Assembly: GCA_021018815.1 (NCBI GenBank)
Contig: JAITYX010000008.1
Location: 10,848,001 to 10,912,000, forward strand
From: Talinum fruticosum
Lineage: Eukaryota > Streptophyta > Magnoliopsida > Caryophyllales > Talinaceae
Direction of reading: 5' to 3'
DNA: 64,000 nt
Shown here: positions 23,470 to 34,828 of the stretch, in pieces
How the letters are laid out: the number at the start of each line of letters is the position of its first letter
Numbering within the stretch: position 1 is the first letter of the stretch
Translations under genes and position numbers: made by a program
The notes under the pieces: generated by a model
The model's database searches: none
What the model was told of the DNA's origin: nothing
The model's input: only the letters and a program-made list of their open reading frames with translations

Positions 23470-26445
23470 TGCATGTAGATGTGTGAGCGCATTTTTATGC
23501 AAGTGATACGTCTTTTTCTACTATCCTTTACTCATTCCTGGGTCTTGGTCTTTGCTTATGTGAAATTCTCTGATGGTAAAACCTCCTGGCTATATTGCTT
23601 GTTCTCCTAGTATATTTAAATTCTTTTATAGTCTTTTGGATAGAAGAAGGATTGCCCCCCTTTTCGTTTCTTGATTGATTCTAGAATTTTGTGTTGTCAT
23701 CAGGCAATGCTTGTTCATCCTGATAAAAATATGGGTAATGAAAAGGCTGCAGAAGCTTTTAAGAAACTTCAAAATGCATATGAGGTAATATTTTCTTGTA
23801 TTATCTTGTTTTTTTGTTGTATCTCTCATCTGTTCTTCTCTGTTTTTTTATGTCATATTTTGAATTTTGTTTCTTTAGGTTTTACTGGATTCTTTGAAGA
23901 GAAAAGCATATGATGATGAACTTCGGAGGGACGAGTTGTTAAACTACTACTTCCGATTTCAGAGTGCTTCCCAAAAGGTAAAAATGTTATTATGGTGTTG
24001 GCTCCTTCATCAAGGTTTTTTTGCCTTTTCTTTCACTGTATAATTTGATATCTCAAGTGGAAAAGATTAGTGAGTTTATTTTTAGGTGCATATTTGTGAT
24101 CACCTTGTGTCATGTTGAGCTTCTTGTCTTTCGTAATGCTAGCATTACTTCAGCTCCTGTCCTGTGGCTTAACTACCCTCCCTTTCTCTGTCTCTCCCTC
24201 TTCTTCTGGAGAGCAAGTCTTTCCAATTTCAATAGGCTCTTACATATTATCTAGAATATTACTACTAAATCTCCATTTGTTCTAGAAATTACCTGGATAG
24301 ATGATGTGTAAATCCCTGAGAAAGAAGAGAAAACTTATAAGCTTTTGCAATGTACGTATCTAATTAGGCCTTTATTGCCTTACATCTACTGTTGGTAATG
24401 TTAGATTTGACATCTATGTACATATGCATGAATTGCTAGATAACCTAGATCTTCATCTGTGTTTAAATTTAGAGATGTTTTTGGTGTTCAGAATGGACGG
24501 CATGGCTTCTTCCCCAATGGATTTACAAGGTCAGAAGGTGATGGAGAGGATCCTCTGGCTGAGTCAAGGAAAATCTCATGCAAGAAGTGTGGTAGTTTTC
24601 ATATATGGTTCCACACTAAGAAATCCAAATTAAAAGCTAGATGGTGCCAGGTTAGTGCACTATTTTATTATTTCAACTCTTCTATGCATCCTGGCATCAC
24701 CATGTTGGAAGAGGATGTGCATGTGTGCATGTGCTCTTTTTCTAAATGTATATGCTGAGTGTATATTTCTGTTAAATTTTCGGTATGCTGAAGGAATGCA
24801 AGGATTTCCATCAAGCTAAAGATGGAGATGGGTGGGTCGAACAGTCTTCCCAACCTTTGCTTTTCGGAATACTGCAAAAGGTATTACAGATATTACAGAT
24901 ATTTTATTTATGCCCTTTGCCCCTTAAGCCTTGTTGAAACTTCAGATTGGAGAATGGAATTCAGGAAAACATTAAATATTGTGTTCAGAGCATTGGGAGA
25001 TTTTTAAAGTTTGAATTCCTCATCCAATACCCCCAAAGTTCATATTATTTGCATCCAATAACCCTTATTTTTTGGGTAAATATTGCTCTTTTGACCCATG
25101 AAAGAAATTATGAATAAAAAAAATGACACGTGATACTGTTAATGCTCTTTTTGGTTGTCCACCTGTTGACATGCAAGAGGTGCAACTATTTACATTGGGG
25201 TGTGGGAATGTCGAGAAAAGAAAATAATGATAGAACAAATAAAGGAAGCATAAAGTGTTATTTGATTGGTGGAAAAAGCATCGAACTAAGAAACTAAATA
25301 CTGGATCTGTTCTATGTTTTCAAGATATTATATCCCGTGCTTCCTTCTTCATATTTAATAACACACCATAGGGAATGCTGCTTAAACAGATTTTCAGTTC
25401 TGATATCTTTGGTTATTGAATGTGAACTGCAGGTTGATCTACCTGTTGCTTATGTTTGTGCTGACGGAAGAGTATATGATGCCACTGAGTGGTACATTTG
25501 TCAGGTATATCTCCATGCTCTTAGAAAGTCTTCTGCAGATACATGGAAATTGCTGATACATGGAAATTGCTCTGTTTGGGAGGAGAGTATGAATGAGAAA
25601 AGGAGGAAAAAGAGGTTTTGGGGGGCGGGGGGTTTGGGGTGTTAGCTACTGTATGTTTGGAGCAGGGATTCAAAATGCGGTTTCGGTTGTGACACAGAAA
25701 ACTCACTTTAACGCAGGCTATACAGCAATTTTATTTGATTTCATGACTGTTGCGGGGTGAAAATGCAGTTAGTTCACCTTGAAAACCTTTTAGATGCGGC
25801 CGTTTTGTTGTTTAACGGCCACATTTTGAATCCATGGTTTGGAGTTCTTCACCAAGGAGTTCCTCTGAGACTAATCCTTGCTTCTGCCTTTGGGCTGTGC
25901 CCTCGAACTCATTTTACCTATTTCAGGTGTAAAGAGTGAGCGAGACTTTACACACATTAGGACCCCCCCAAAAAAAAGGGTCTTTTACACTTACCAAAGC
26001 TCATTTAAGTTACCTATAAACTCCCGAACAAAGCCTCGGAGTAAAATTCAGTTACCCCTGTTGGCTACAAATCATTACATCTTTATTCTTTAATGAGCTT
26101 GACTATTAACTTCTGTGGGGTTTCAACTGTAGGGCATGAGATGTCCTGCCAACTCTCACAAACCAAGCTTCCACGTCAACACAAGCTTGACAAAAACAAC
26201 TTAGGGAAAGGATCAGCTTCATCTCATAGAGGGGTGGACCCTCGGCCTTCAACGTGGAGGAGAACATGACCGAGGAAGAGTTCTTCGAGTGGTTACATAA
26301 TGCAATGCAGTCAGGAATGTTTGAAAACTTCGGTGGGGGTGAGAGTCCCCAAACGGGGGCCAGAAACAGCCCCAAGGCCGGACCCAACACCAGTGGCAGC
26401 GGCAGCAGCAGTAAGAGAAAGAAAAAGGGTAAGAAGCAATGGTGA
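20810..26445 (+). CDS. Membrane J-domain co-chaperone (At5g49580/DNAJC14-like)
   Basis: A J-domain protein predicted to sit in the ER membrane and recruit Hsp70. Exons are 20810-21563, 22673-22802, 22892-23334, 23704-23784, 23879-23977, 24492-24650, 24794-24880, 25433-25504 and 26133-26445. The order is a charged N-terminus (MARKGN), several hydrophobic segments (for example FLWFYGSFWTTSL and YCAWAYVGWLGVLLGLNLSF), a J-domain with an intact VHPDKN motif (HPD), and a zinc-ribbon-like C-terminal domain with CKKC and CQ/CKDFHQ. The protein ends in KRKKKGKKQW. Exon 1 carries five one-base deficits (A6 20833, A7 20866, CCCTTT 20926, A4 21006, A5 21138) and exon 9 two (A5 26192, G4 26231). Adding them gives exon lengths of 759 and 315, both divisible by three, and a 714-residue model. 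All middle exons are intact and splice in phase, so this is probably a live gene. Confidence 0.9.
23415..23468. repeat. Compound (CT)n(CA)n microsatellite
   Basis: A CT run (23415-23450) passes directly into a CA run (23450-23468), inside intron 3 of the DnaJ gene. Confidence 0.95.
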
Positions 26446-27727
26446 AAACTGAAACGTTTCACCGACTTACATCATATTTATTGCCTGGACTTGTTACTGG
26501 CTGGGTAGTAGGGAGGCAAGCGGGAAAGAAGACAAAGCAACCTTTGTAATATGCCATGAAAATTTACACTGCAGCAGAAAGAGGCATGAAATGGTTGTAT
26601 AGTTTTGTTGTTGGTGATGGTTTGGAGCCATCTTAGCAGTTTGCTCATTATATACATGTGAGAAAAGGAAAAATTTGTTTTTGAGCATATCTTCCCCCTC
26701 CCCCTCCTTTTTTTTTCTTTCGTTTTTTTTTGGGTGGTTGCAGAGGAGTGGTTGGGACATGGGAAAATTTTGTTTTTTTGGGTGGTTACAGCTCGTAGTG
26801 CCCTACGGAATAACAGTGCAAGAGTTCACCAATAAGATCTCGAAGCTAAGGAACAAACTTGGGAATGCAGGGTCAAAGGATGGAGGGATATGGAGTGCTC
26901 AAGGGAAGGGCAAGGGCAAAGGAAATATACTTGTTGGGGATGAGTACTGCTTAGGGTACCCTAGAACCCCTCAAAAATATTGAGGATTGTGTATGGGAGT
27001 GGAGATGAGATGACTATTGGTGGGTTTTTTCCCCACGGGTGCTTGTGGGAAAATTGCCACACTTTTTTATAACACCTCCAAGACATTCACATTGTTAGGG
27101 AAAGGGAATGATTTTGAGTATGGCAAAAGGTTTGTCGAGGGATTTAAATGAGCTTGACCCTTTGAATGTATATGAAATGGTCTTTTAGGTTGAAAATGTG
27201 GGATTGAACACATTTAATTGGGACATTAGATCATGGATGCAATGTGAGAAGGTCATATGCCAAATTAATTCAATTGCTGATATAAATTTTCCCCTTTTAT
27301 CTTTTGATGATATATACAAAACATTGAATTGTATCGCGGTAATTATTAGTTCTCCGAAATTTGTCTGTTAATTAATGAACTTTTTAACAAAAATATTTGC
27401 ACCAAAATCTTTTTCATATGATAGATATAAAGATCAGACAATAAAGCTCGAAAATCTCGGAGAATAGTGCTGAACTCGAATGCAATTATATTTAAACCCC
27501 TACTTTGCTCATGCTCTCAAACATCCTAAATGTAACATTCTTAAACACTAAATGGGAAAAGTTGATATACCAATGAACACAGGAAACGTTTATCTATATT
27601 GGTACAAATTTTTAAATGAGACAATCTCGTACTATTAAGAATTTCAAAAACTTTCTAATATAATATAACCTCCATAATTGTCGAAAGGCCCATGTAAAAT
27701 TATTCCCTAACATGTCTCCTCGAAACA
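26446..27727. other. Intergenic, DnaJ 3' flank
   Basis: The first 250 bases are likely the DnaJ 3' untranslated region. The rest is AT-rich. The frame at 26675-26983 starts in a T-rich low-complexity tract and does not look coding. Confidence 0.45.
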
Positions 27728-28264
27728 AATGCTGGCAGCCACCTTTCTCAGGGACATGGAAACTCAACTTTGACGGCGTGAAACTTGGACAATAGGGCTA
27801 TGGATGGGGAGTTGTACTTTGCAACAATTTGGGTACAAGTGGAGTCGTGCGGTTTACGCAAAGGTCGTGGATTCTTAGACGCAGAAATGGAAGAAGTTAG
27901 AGCTTGTCCGTATGAGATGAAACTTGCCTTGGAGCATGGTTATATCAACTTAGAGATTGAGAGCAATTGTGCCTCGTTAATTACCAAAATTAACAAAAGG
28001 GTAAGATTAGGTTCTAATGTTGGTTTGTTGGTTTCGGATATTCTTCATCTTTGTAAATGTTCTGTTTTTTTGTTCTTTTTTACAATGTTTACCAGGGTTT
28101 ATATGTTAGCTCACTTGATTGTCCACATTTAACCTTGTGGTTCTTCTGACAGATCATAGGTTGAATATGCTCTTGATTTGAAGATAAGTTCCTTGTCAAA
28201 GACTTGTCTCTTATTAAGAGTTTTGACGATTAATATACCCCTTGTTTGAACCCAAAAAAAAAAA
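27728..28264 (+). mobile_element. 3' end of a truncated L1-type LINE (RNase H region and poly(A))
   Basis: Broken frames encode a plant LINE/RVT_3 RNase H-like region. It opens with WQPPFSGTWKLNFDG, continues with a GYGWGVVL-type strand and LEIESNCASLITKINK, and ends near AHLI. There are stops and at least one frameshift. About 115 bases beyond the last coding match the sequence ends in a run of 12 A (28253-28264), preceded by CCCTTGTTTGAACCC, as expected for a LINE 3' tail. A target-site duplication was not found by eye. It is a 5'-truncated, inactive copy in the spacer between two genes. Confidence 0.7.
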
Positions 28265-28559
28265 ACCGTTATTATTCGAAGAGCGGCTTTTTTTACATAT
28301 ATAATCTCGATTCTGCGAAGCCTAATTCAAGAATTAAGGTCCTTCCGTTACTAGATCTCATTATTAATTCTTTCCTTCCAACTGAAAAAGGAAAAAAATT
28401 GTACGTGCGGTTTATTTAGCCTAAGCCCAGTTCAATTCCTCACCAAGACGGGTCCGGTCCGGAGGGGATTTGGTGGGTCAAGTAGAATCTCATGGGCCCT
28501 TTCTTCTAACCATTTCTTTTTTTTAAAAAAAAAGGAAATCTGAAGTTCTTCTTGCGCTC

Positions 28560-28578
28560 TCTCACTCAAAGTCCACCT

Positions 28579-28622
<44 letters not shown>

Positions 28623-28670
28623 GCGCGATTGGACCTGAATCTGCTTCTTCGATTCGACTTTGCGCTCGAG
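28560..28670 (+). other. EMC6 leader exon
   Basis: A CT-rich leader ends in CTCGAG|GTGAGA at 28671. The next exon begins after TTTTAG at 29257 and contains the start codon. The 5' limit is approximate. Confidence 0.55.
28582..28618. repeat. (CT)n microsatellite in EMC6 leader
   Basis: About 18 CT units on the sense strand, a short distance upstream of the leader donor at 28671. Confidence 0.95.
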
Positions 28671-29287
28671 GTGAGATTTGATTTTTCTCTCTTCGCATTT
28701 ATTTTTCTGATTATTTGGATCGAGTATGATGCTTTAGATGATCTTCTGGTTTTTATCGAACAATTCGAATTACGATCTGTTAATATCGAACGTTCTTGTT
28801 ATTATATGTGTAAATTTGAATTTTTAGCTGAAATTAACTGGAAGTAAGGTTTATTTAGATTAGGTTGGTGCTATCTATGTTTTTGGCTGATTGTTGATGT
28901 TTATCATGATTCTAGAAGTGAAATTAATGCGGAATGTGATTAAGATTGAAGCGTTTAGTTGCATAATGATGATCCAATTGTCATTGAGAGTCAAATAGTT
29001 GAGCTTAGATGCATGTTCAAATCAATTCACAATTGGGTCTAGCTTTTCTTTGCTTCTCTCAATGGCAAATTTGGTCATTGGGTAACCAGTTTACTACCCA
29101 GTAAAGGAAGTTTTTGGGATGTCATTAAGCTGCTTATTATCTTCACAAAGGGCTAGTTTCGGGCAAATTTGGTAACTTGAGCATGCTTGATACAAATTTC
29201 GATTCAATTGTGAACTCCCGTGATAAGTTTATAAATCCATCTGTTAAAAATTTTAGGCTGCAGTGTTATATTGGAAAAAGCGAAGAC

Positions 29288-32200
29288 ATGGCTGGACATG
29301 GTAGTTCTGGCGCATCTGACAAGAAATCGACTGAAGCTTTGGATGATTTTTCAATCTTCAATGCCGAGAATATGCAGAGCAACACTAAAGTAATTTATTA
29401 CAGGTACACTTTTGTATAAGACAACGGGTTCTATGTGGTTTATGTTTCTGTATATAGTGCTGTTTAATTTCATTTGTCTCATTGATGGAACCTTGAAAGA
29501 AGAGAGAAAGAGGGGCAGCAACTCAGCTCAAAGATGGTAAACCGAGATGTTGATGTTACCCCGAGAAGAGCTATTTTGGGATTTTGAGTGAGGGGAAGAG
29601 GGGGATGTTAAAACGAGAGGGGGAAACAGTTCAGGGGCTTCATCCAAGGACGGTTAGCCATAAGCTCTGATACCAAAAGTGATGGAACCTAGGGCAAGGA
29701 AGGAAGGAGAGACTGAAACTTAGCTAAAAAGTGGGATAACCGAAAATGAGAGGGTAACCCAGAAAAAGTGATTTTAGTGCTTTGAGTAAGGGGAAGAAAT
29801 GAGAAATGGAATGGAACTGAAAACTGAAGGGGGATTAGGAGGATGACTGAGGATTATGAGGGGAAAGTGGGCAATGAAAGCACAAAAGGGTGAGAAGAGG
29901 GGATGCCTCAAAGTCAGCCCAAACCGCAAAGCTCTCAGTTGGAGCGATTTTGGAGATTGTGAGGAGGGAAAGCGAGGGGATTGAAATTGAGGCTAAAAAT
30001 GGAGTAGGGGACAGAAGGTTGGTGATATTTGGTGGGGGTGGGGGTTGGGGGGGAAGGGAATGTAAAAGACTTAGGGAATGAAAGAGGGAAGCTTGCAAAG
30101 TAACACAAATAAACATAAAGCCAACCTTAACTTAAGATAAGAAGCACCATCTAGTTTCAATTAGGTCTCTTAATCAACATTAGGATAAGAAATCACCACT
30201 CTAATTCGGATTAGGACTCTTTGATTACCACTTAATTTAGCCAAAACTAAAATAAACAAGAGAGGTTTTTGGGGAAAGGAATCTAGCTCAACTTCTCATT
30301 AAACTCAGCAAAAGTCCCTTAATGTTCATGTGCTTTACATATTTATAGCACAATGATTTCTAGGGCAAACCATCCAATCTAAGGGCCTTAAGGCCTCACA
30401 AATGATCCTAAGGCTGATAACACTCAACCAAAACAAGAAAGGAGACAATAAAGCGGCCAAAAAGCAAGCTAAGTACACGGTGATAGGAATTTCAGTTGCT
30501 TTCTTCACTTGTTGCTCAACTTGAAATGCCTGTGTCTCTTGACTCCCAACTTCAAATTCAATACAAGAGGTATGGTTGGAAAGCTTAGGAAGTTAGCTTT
30601 CCAACCATACATCATTTGTTGACTTTGGCCTAGTAGATCAAAAAGTTATGGCATATTAGAATTGGATTTTGTATACCTGATTTCTGCCTCAACAGTGCTC
30701 AGATTAGAATTGTAGTCCTTAGGATGGCAATTTGCTCATTTTCTTTATTTTTCTTCCCTTATCCTTCTTCTTCCTCATTTGATTGGAATGAGAATTCTTT
30801 TTGTGAATTTGGAACTTTGATTAGTTTCATAAACTAAATGTTCATTTGCTGGAAAGTTGTTGCTGAAATTCCTGAAAGTAAAAGTATACTCTCCCTAAGT
30901 TGAAGTCATTTTCTTGTCCCTTTTGACTTGGCCTTGAGCTGGAATCCATCACTAATATCCATGCCCCCCCAAAAAAAAATAAAAAAAATAAAAAGGGAGC
31001 TAGGGAGGAGAACTTATTCTTGTAGGTTTGACTACTTGACTGTTTTTAGGGTCTATAAACTTGACACTGGGGACTATTAGCAGCCTTGACTTAACTAATA
31101 TCAGAATCATAAAATGTGGATTTGTCAAAATTTGAATTCTGACTAGATTTTTGAGCACAATCATCTCTTTCATTTGAATGTTTAGCCTTTTCTTTCTTTT
31201 TTTTTTTTTTTTTTTTGGCAGCCGGACATTTTTGTCTATAGTCGGTGGAGTCATTGCAGGGATATTGGGATTTACCGGACTTTCTGGATTTATCTTTTAT
31301 GTCCTGGTGATGGCTGTTACTTCAGTGGGACTTGCTGCCAAGGCCAAGTTCTCAATTCACTCATACTTCGATAGCTGGAACAAGGTGTTACTTGACGGCT
31401 TTCTAGGGGGCCTTATGGTACTTCTTTACTTTGCCATTTTATTTATTTCCGTGATCTGTACATTTTATCTTCCACCGATTCTTTTTGTGAGGCTACTACA
31501 GGGCTTAGATTAACCTACATACACACTTGACTAGAGACACTGATATTGGGGAAAAAATGAGTGGGGATGTTTTCTTAATGTCGTAAGAACAGAAGGCATC
31601 AAACCTGCTTGAAATCATACATTCATTACTGCAAAGAGTTAGGAAGTGTATCTCATATAAAGGGATGATAATTATATAAAAACATCAGCTGTAAGGGATT
31701 ATGTGAAAGCTCTAACGGTGTTTCCTAATAATATTTTTGGTAATAGCACCACCAACACAGAGATCTAGCAAATGGCAATTGGTCTTTCTATTGGGGTCTA
31801 GTCGGGTCAACTTCAGCTTGGACTTCAAACCTAGTTTGCTTCGAGCTGTGTAACTTTGAGACAGTTGATCCAAACACTTTCTCTTGAAAGTATGAGCAAT
31901 CTTTGCAAGGAATTGGGTTAGTTGGTTGGGGGTTCTCCTGCTAATCCCTGCTCCCTCCCCCAATGGCTGGGGATTAGAGGAGAATGGTTTTAGGTTTCCC
32001 TTTTTCTGCTATTCCTTTTCACTAGACAAGTGGGACATTAGTGGTTTTTTATTCACTTCTTCCAGAACATTGTTTTCTCTATTTCTGCCAAGTTTTGCAT
32101 CATTTCACATTTATGTGTCTTGAGATCAATGGAGTGCTAACATTGGATGTCTCCTCTGTTGCTATCCACAATTGTTTGTCCTTTTTTTTCTTTGGGTTGC

Positions 32201-32799
32201 TTCATTCATGATTGATGTATTAACAAGCTTGTTTCATCTATGCAGTCGTTCGTGCTGTTCTGGACGTATCCTTTTCATTAAATGTGTTTTCTTTCTTTTT
32301 CTTTTTGCTGGAGACTGGAGGGTTTTATTTATTTATTTATTTCTAATTCTTTTCTTTTTCTTTTGCGTCCATAACCTTAGAAGTTCATGTGAGTTGGTGT
32401 TGTGACTCATGTGAGGCTAATCCTTTGGCTGCCCTTTGGAAAAATTAACCGAGGAACTATTGAGCCTTTGTTACCCTTTTCTGAAAGCAGAAGACAGTGT
32501 ATGTACAAATGACCTGATTAATGTTTGGAAAGTTCATGCGAGTTGGTGATGCATAATTTCTTGTAGAAGCAAACACAAATAGTGCATTATGCCTCTCTCA
32601 AGCATTTGCCATTCTTGTTTTTTGTCAAAAGCTGTTGGTCAGTCCATCCTGACCAAGAAACAATGGTGGCAGCTTAGTCATCGGAAAAAGGCTAGATTAA
32701 TGTGATTGCATTATCATTCTTGCCTGATGCTTCTATTTGTGTTTTGGGAGTTCCTTGATGATAACAAGATTTGCATACGATATCGTGCATATATTCTGA
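29288..32799 (+). CDS. EMC6: EMC6, ER membrane protein complex subunit 6
   Basis: EMC6 is a small multi-spanning core subunit of the EMC insertase, which places tail-anchored and multipass proteins in the ER membrane. Exons are 29288-29403, 31222-31417, 32246-32265 and 32769-32799, totalling 363 nt for 120 residues, the normal plant size. The cytosolic N-terminus starts MAGHGSSGASDKKS. The family core follows: KVIYYSRTFLSIVGGVIAGI, then GFTGLSGFIFY, HSYFDSWNKVLLDGFLGGLM and the end FAYDIVHIF. Exon 3 is only 20 nt (SFVLFW plus two bases), and the last exon gives just the final ten residues. All introns are GT-AG and the phases 2, 0, 2 agree. Intron 1 (1.8 kb) holds an LTR-retrotransposon relic. 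If intron 2 were retained, a longer unrelated tail ending at 31513 would be made. Confidence 0.95.
29484..30720 (-). mobile_element. LTR-retrotransposon relic in EMC6 intron 1
   Basis: At 29668-29679 the plus strand reads GCTCTGATACCA, the reverse complement of the plant primer-binding site TGGTATCAGAGC (initiator Met-tRNA). It is followed within a few bases by TGATGGAACCT, and the same start, TGATGGAACCT, occurs at 29484. The two stretches after these starts are diverged copies of each other (compare TTTTGAGTGAGGGGAAG with CTTTGAGTAAGGGGAAG). This fits a minus-strand element with one LTR from 29689 to about 30720, a truncated second LTR at 29484-29650, and almost all internal sequence lost. 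The outer end is uncertain. Confidence 0.6.
30570..30610. repeat. 16-bp perfect inverted repeat
   Basis: GTATGGTTGGAAAGCT at 30570-30585 is repeated as its exact reverse complement at 30595-30610 with a 9-nt loop. It lies inside the presumed LTR and could fold into a hairpin in RNA or single-stranded DNA. Confidence 0.9.
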
Positions 32800-33567
32800 G
32801 GGGCCAAGACAATATATTAAATTCATGCTGCAGAGAGAGAATTTGTGATCGAACAACTTCCACTGCTGCTGGCAGAGTGGGGAATCTTCATGCAGTTCAC
32901 CTTTTGTATTCTTTTCAGAAGCAGTCTAGCTCCAATTCGACTAACTGACAGTGTTATACCAGCCAAATTATTGACAGATTCTATGTTTTTTGCTCGGGAT
33001 ATAATGTTCTTCCTCTTGTAGTGAGCCCTATGAGTTGATGTATGGTTTTCCTGTGGCGGGTCCAAATAGGAACTTGAGCAAATAGCTGAACTTTTTGGAA
33101 CGAAAGGCTTTAACTATTGAGTATTCTAGTCTGAAGTAATTTTGTTGGAAAGTACATGACAAGGGCTTATTGTGTTCAACTTGAATTTGGTTCCTGTCCA
33201 GTGAAGTTCAGCTCGATGAAGCTCTCCTGTAATTTGATTCTCCCCTTTCTTTTCTTCCTTCAGAACATGGACCATGCCTTGGAATTGAACCTGATTTCAT
33301 GCAAAGTTCATTTGGATATTCATTGTGCAAGACCAGTTGTATATTGATGATCATTTTCTCCAAGTAAAACTGCTTTGAAAAGAGTTTTTAGTGAATATAG
33401 ATTCATATCAAACAATGCAAGATTAGAGTTGTATGTGAGAGATGGGTTCATTGGAAGGATTTTGATTCAACTTGGTTAAAATTTGAATTGACTGAAGAAG
33501 CTTGACTCAACTCAAACAGACACTAATGACCTATAATCTGTAACTGCTAACTGTTCTTATTCTTTAC
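32800..33567. other. EMC6 3' flank
   Basis: The EMC6 3' untranslated region probably occupies the first 200-300 bases. No other gene is visible before the MITE at 33568. Confidence 0.45.
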
Positions 33568-33816
33568 TACTCCCTTCATTTCAATTCAATTTAATTGCAT
33601 GGTTTGACAAAATAGGAATTTTTAGGAAGTTAATCAACAAGATATGAATTATCTATTATACCTCAATTATTTTATATTATTAATTATTATCTTTTGGTTA
33701 TCATAAGGGTATTTAAAGAAAGAAGTCCTTTTTTTATATATATAAATAGAAACCAAGCAAATATTTTGGGATATCCAAAAGGAAATAACAAGCAAATAAT
33801 ATGGGACAGATGGAGT
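33568..33816. mobile_element. Stowaway-like MITE, copy 1
   Basis: About 249 bp bounded by TACTCCCTTCATTTC on the left and GACAGATGGAGTA on the right, imperfect inverted ends ending in TA. The interior is AT-rich and non-coding and matches copy 2 along its length. These ends are typical of Tc1/mariner-derived Stowaway elements, which duplicate a TA target. Confidence 0.75.
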
Positions 33817-33845
33817 ATTTAATTTGAACTACTATTTATATTATT

Positions 33846-34091
33846 ATACTCCTTCCGTCCCAATATAATTGTGTAGTTGGACAAAATATGAATTTTAAGA
33901 AAGTAAGTCAATAGGATATGAATTACCTATTATACCCCAATTATTTCACATCATTAATTATTATGTTTGATTATCATAAGGACATTTTTAAAAAAAAATA
34001 CTAATTTTAAGTATATAAATAGAAAACAAACAAATAATTTGGTACATCTGAAAAAGGAATGACAAGAAAATAATGTGGGACAGATGAAGTA
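33846..34091. mobile_element. Stowaway-like MITE, copy 2
   Basis: About 246 bp, in the same orientation as copy 1 and only 29 bp after it. The left end is TACTCCTTCCGTCCC and the right end GACAGATGAAGTA. Shared interior blocks include GATATGAATTA, CTATTATACC, ATTAATTATTAT and TATATAAATAGAAA. Confidence 0.75.
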
Positions 34092-34591
34092 TATAATTTT
34101 AACGTCTAACCTAGCGCTGAGTATTGTTAACAATTTTATACCATTTATAATAATTCTCAACCACTAACAGCTAATCTTAATTGTTAAAATAAACAAAGCT
34201 TATATATAATGAAATTTAAACTTAAACTCGGCTCAACAATATAATTTAAGCACAATTTGAATGCAAGCTCGGACTCGACTCGGATAGATCTCGAGTGAGT
34301 TAAGCGGTATAACTATTTCAAGGAACGTGCATCAATTCATTGCGTTTCCCGTCAGATCATTACTTCCGAAAAGACAAAAAATACGGCCTCTGTTAAGCTT
34401 TAAATCCAAAGCCCCACCCCCACTTTCCCCTCCAACACTCGTCGCTCCAGTCCTCCTCATTCCCTCTCTCTCCCTCCTCCAACTACCCCCCATCTCCATC
34501 AATCACCCAATCTCCCAACCCGAATCCCCCACTGCAAATTGAGCTCCATTCATCGAAGCCCCGGCCACGGAATTCGGTCGACGATCCCCAG
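34092..34591. other. Intergenic and leader of the small membrane-protein gene
   Basis: An AT-rich start with ACTCG motifs (34260-34300) gives way at about 34400 to a C-rich, pyrimidine-rich stretch, probably the promoter and leader of the gene at 34592. The reading frame at 34327-34542 is proline-rich by composition only. Confidence 0.45.
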
Positions 34592-34828
34592 ATGTGCAGG
34601 ATATGGTCAGCAACGGTGGCGATTTTCCGCTGGCCGGAGATGGGGATCCAGCTGAGTTATCCGTCGTTCCGGTGGCCAGAATTCAATTTCTCGAGCACGG
34701 AGAGCCTACGGTGGCTGAACTTCTGGGTGGTTGACACGGTGCTTTGGACGGTGGTGACGGCGGTAGAATCGCTTGTGTTGGCGGCGTTGCTCTGCTTCTT
34801 CTTCACGTTCTGCGGCTGCTCTCTTTGA
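34592..34828 (+). CDS. Small plant membrane protein, 78 residues
   Basis: A short single-exon frame starting MCRIWSATVAIFRWPEMGIQ. It has repeated tryptophan/proline motifs (FRWPEMG and FRWPEFNF) followed by one strong hydrophobic segment at about residues 47-75 (VVDTVLWTVVTAVESLVLAA, then CFFFTFCGC). Similar tiny proteins with W-P repeats and one C-terminal membrane span occur across plants, but I know of no function. The clear jump in GC content relative to the flanks and the pyrimidine-rich leader support a real gene. The protein ends CGCSL. Confidence 0.7.
   Translation: MCRIWSATVAIFRWPEMGIQLSYPSFRWPEFNFSSTESLRWLNFWVVDTVLWTVVTAVESLVLAALLCFFFTFCGCSL

Noticed and set aside
9043..26445. Programmed ribosomal frameshifting as the cause of the breaks
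   Set aside because: There are too many sites, the runs are of different bases, no slippery-site pattern is present, and all need the same kind of correction. A technical cause is simpler.
26675..26983. 102-codon frame downstream of DnaJ
   Set aside because: It starts in a T-rich low-complexity run, has no recognisable domain, and a gene there has no promoter or splice support.
34327..34542. Proline/leucine-rich frame before the small membrane protein
   Set aside because: It is explained by the C-rich leader composition and is not protein-like.
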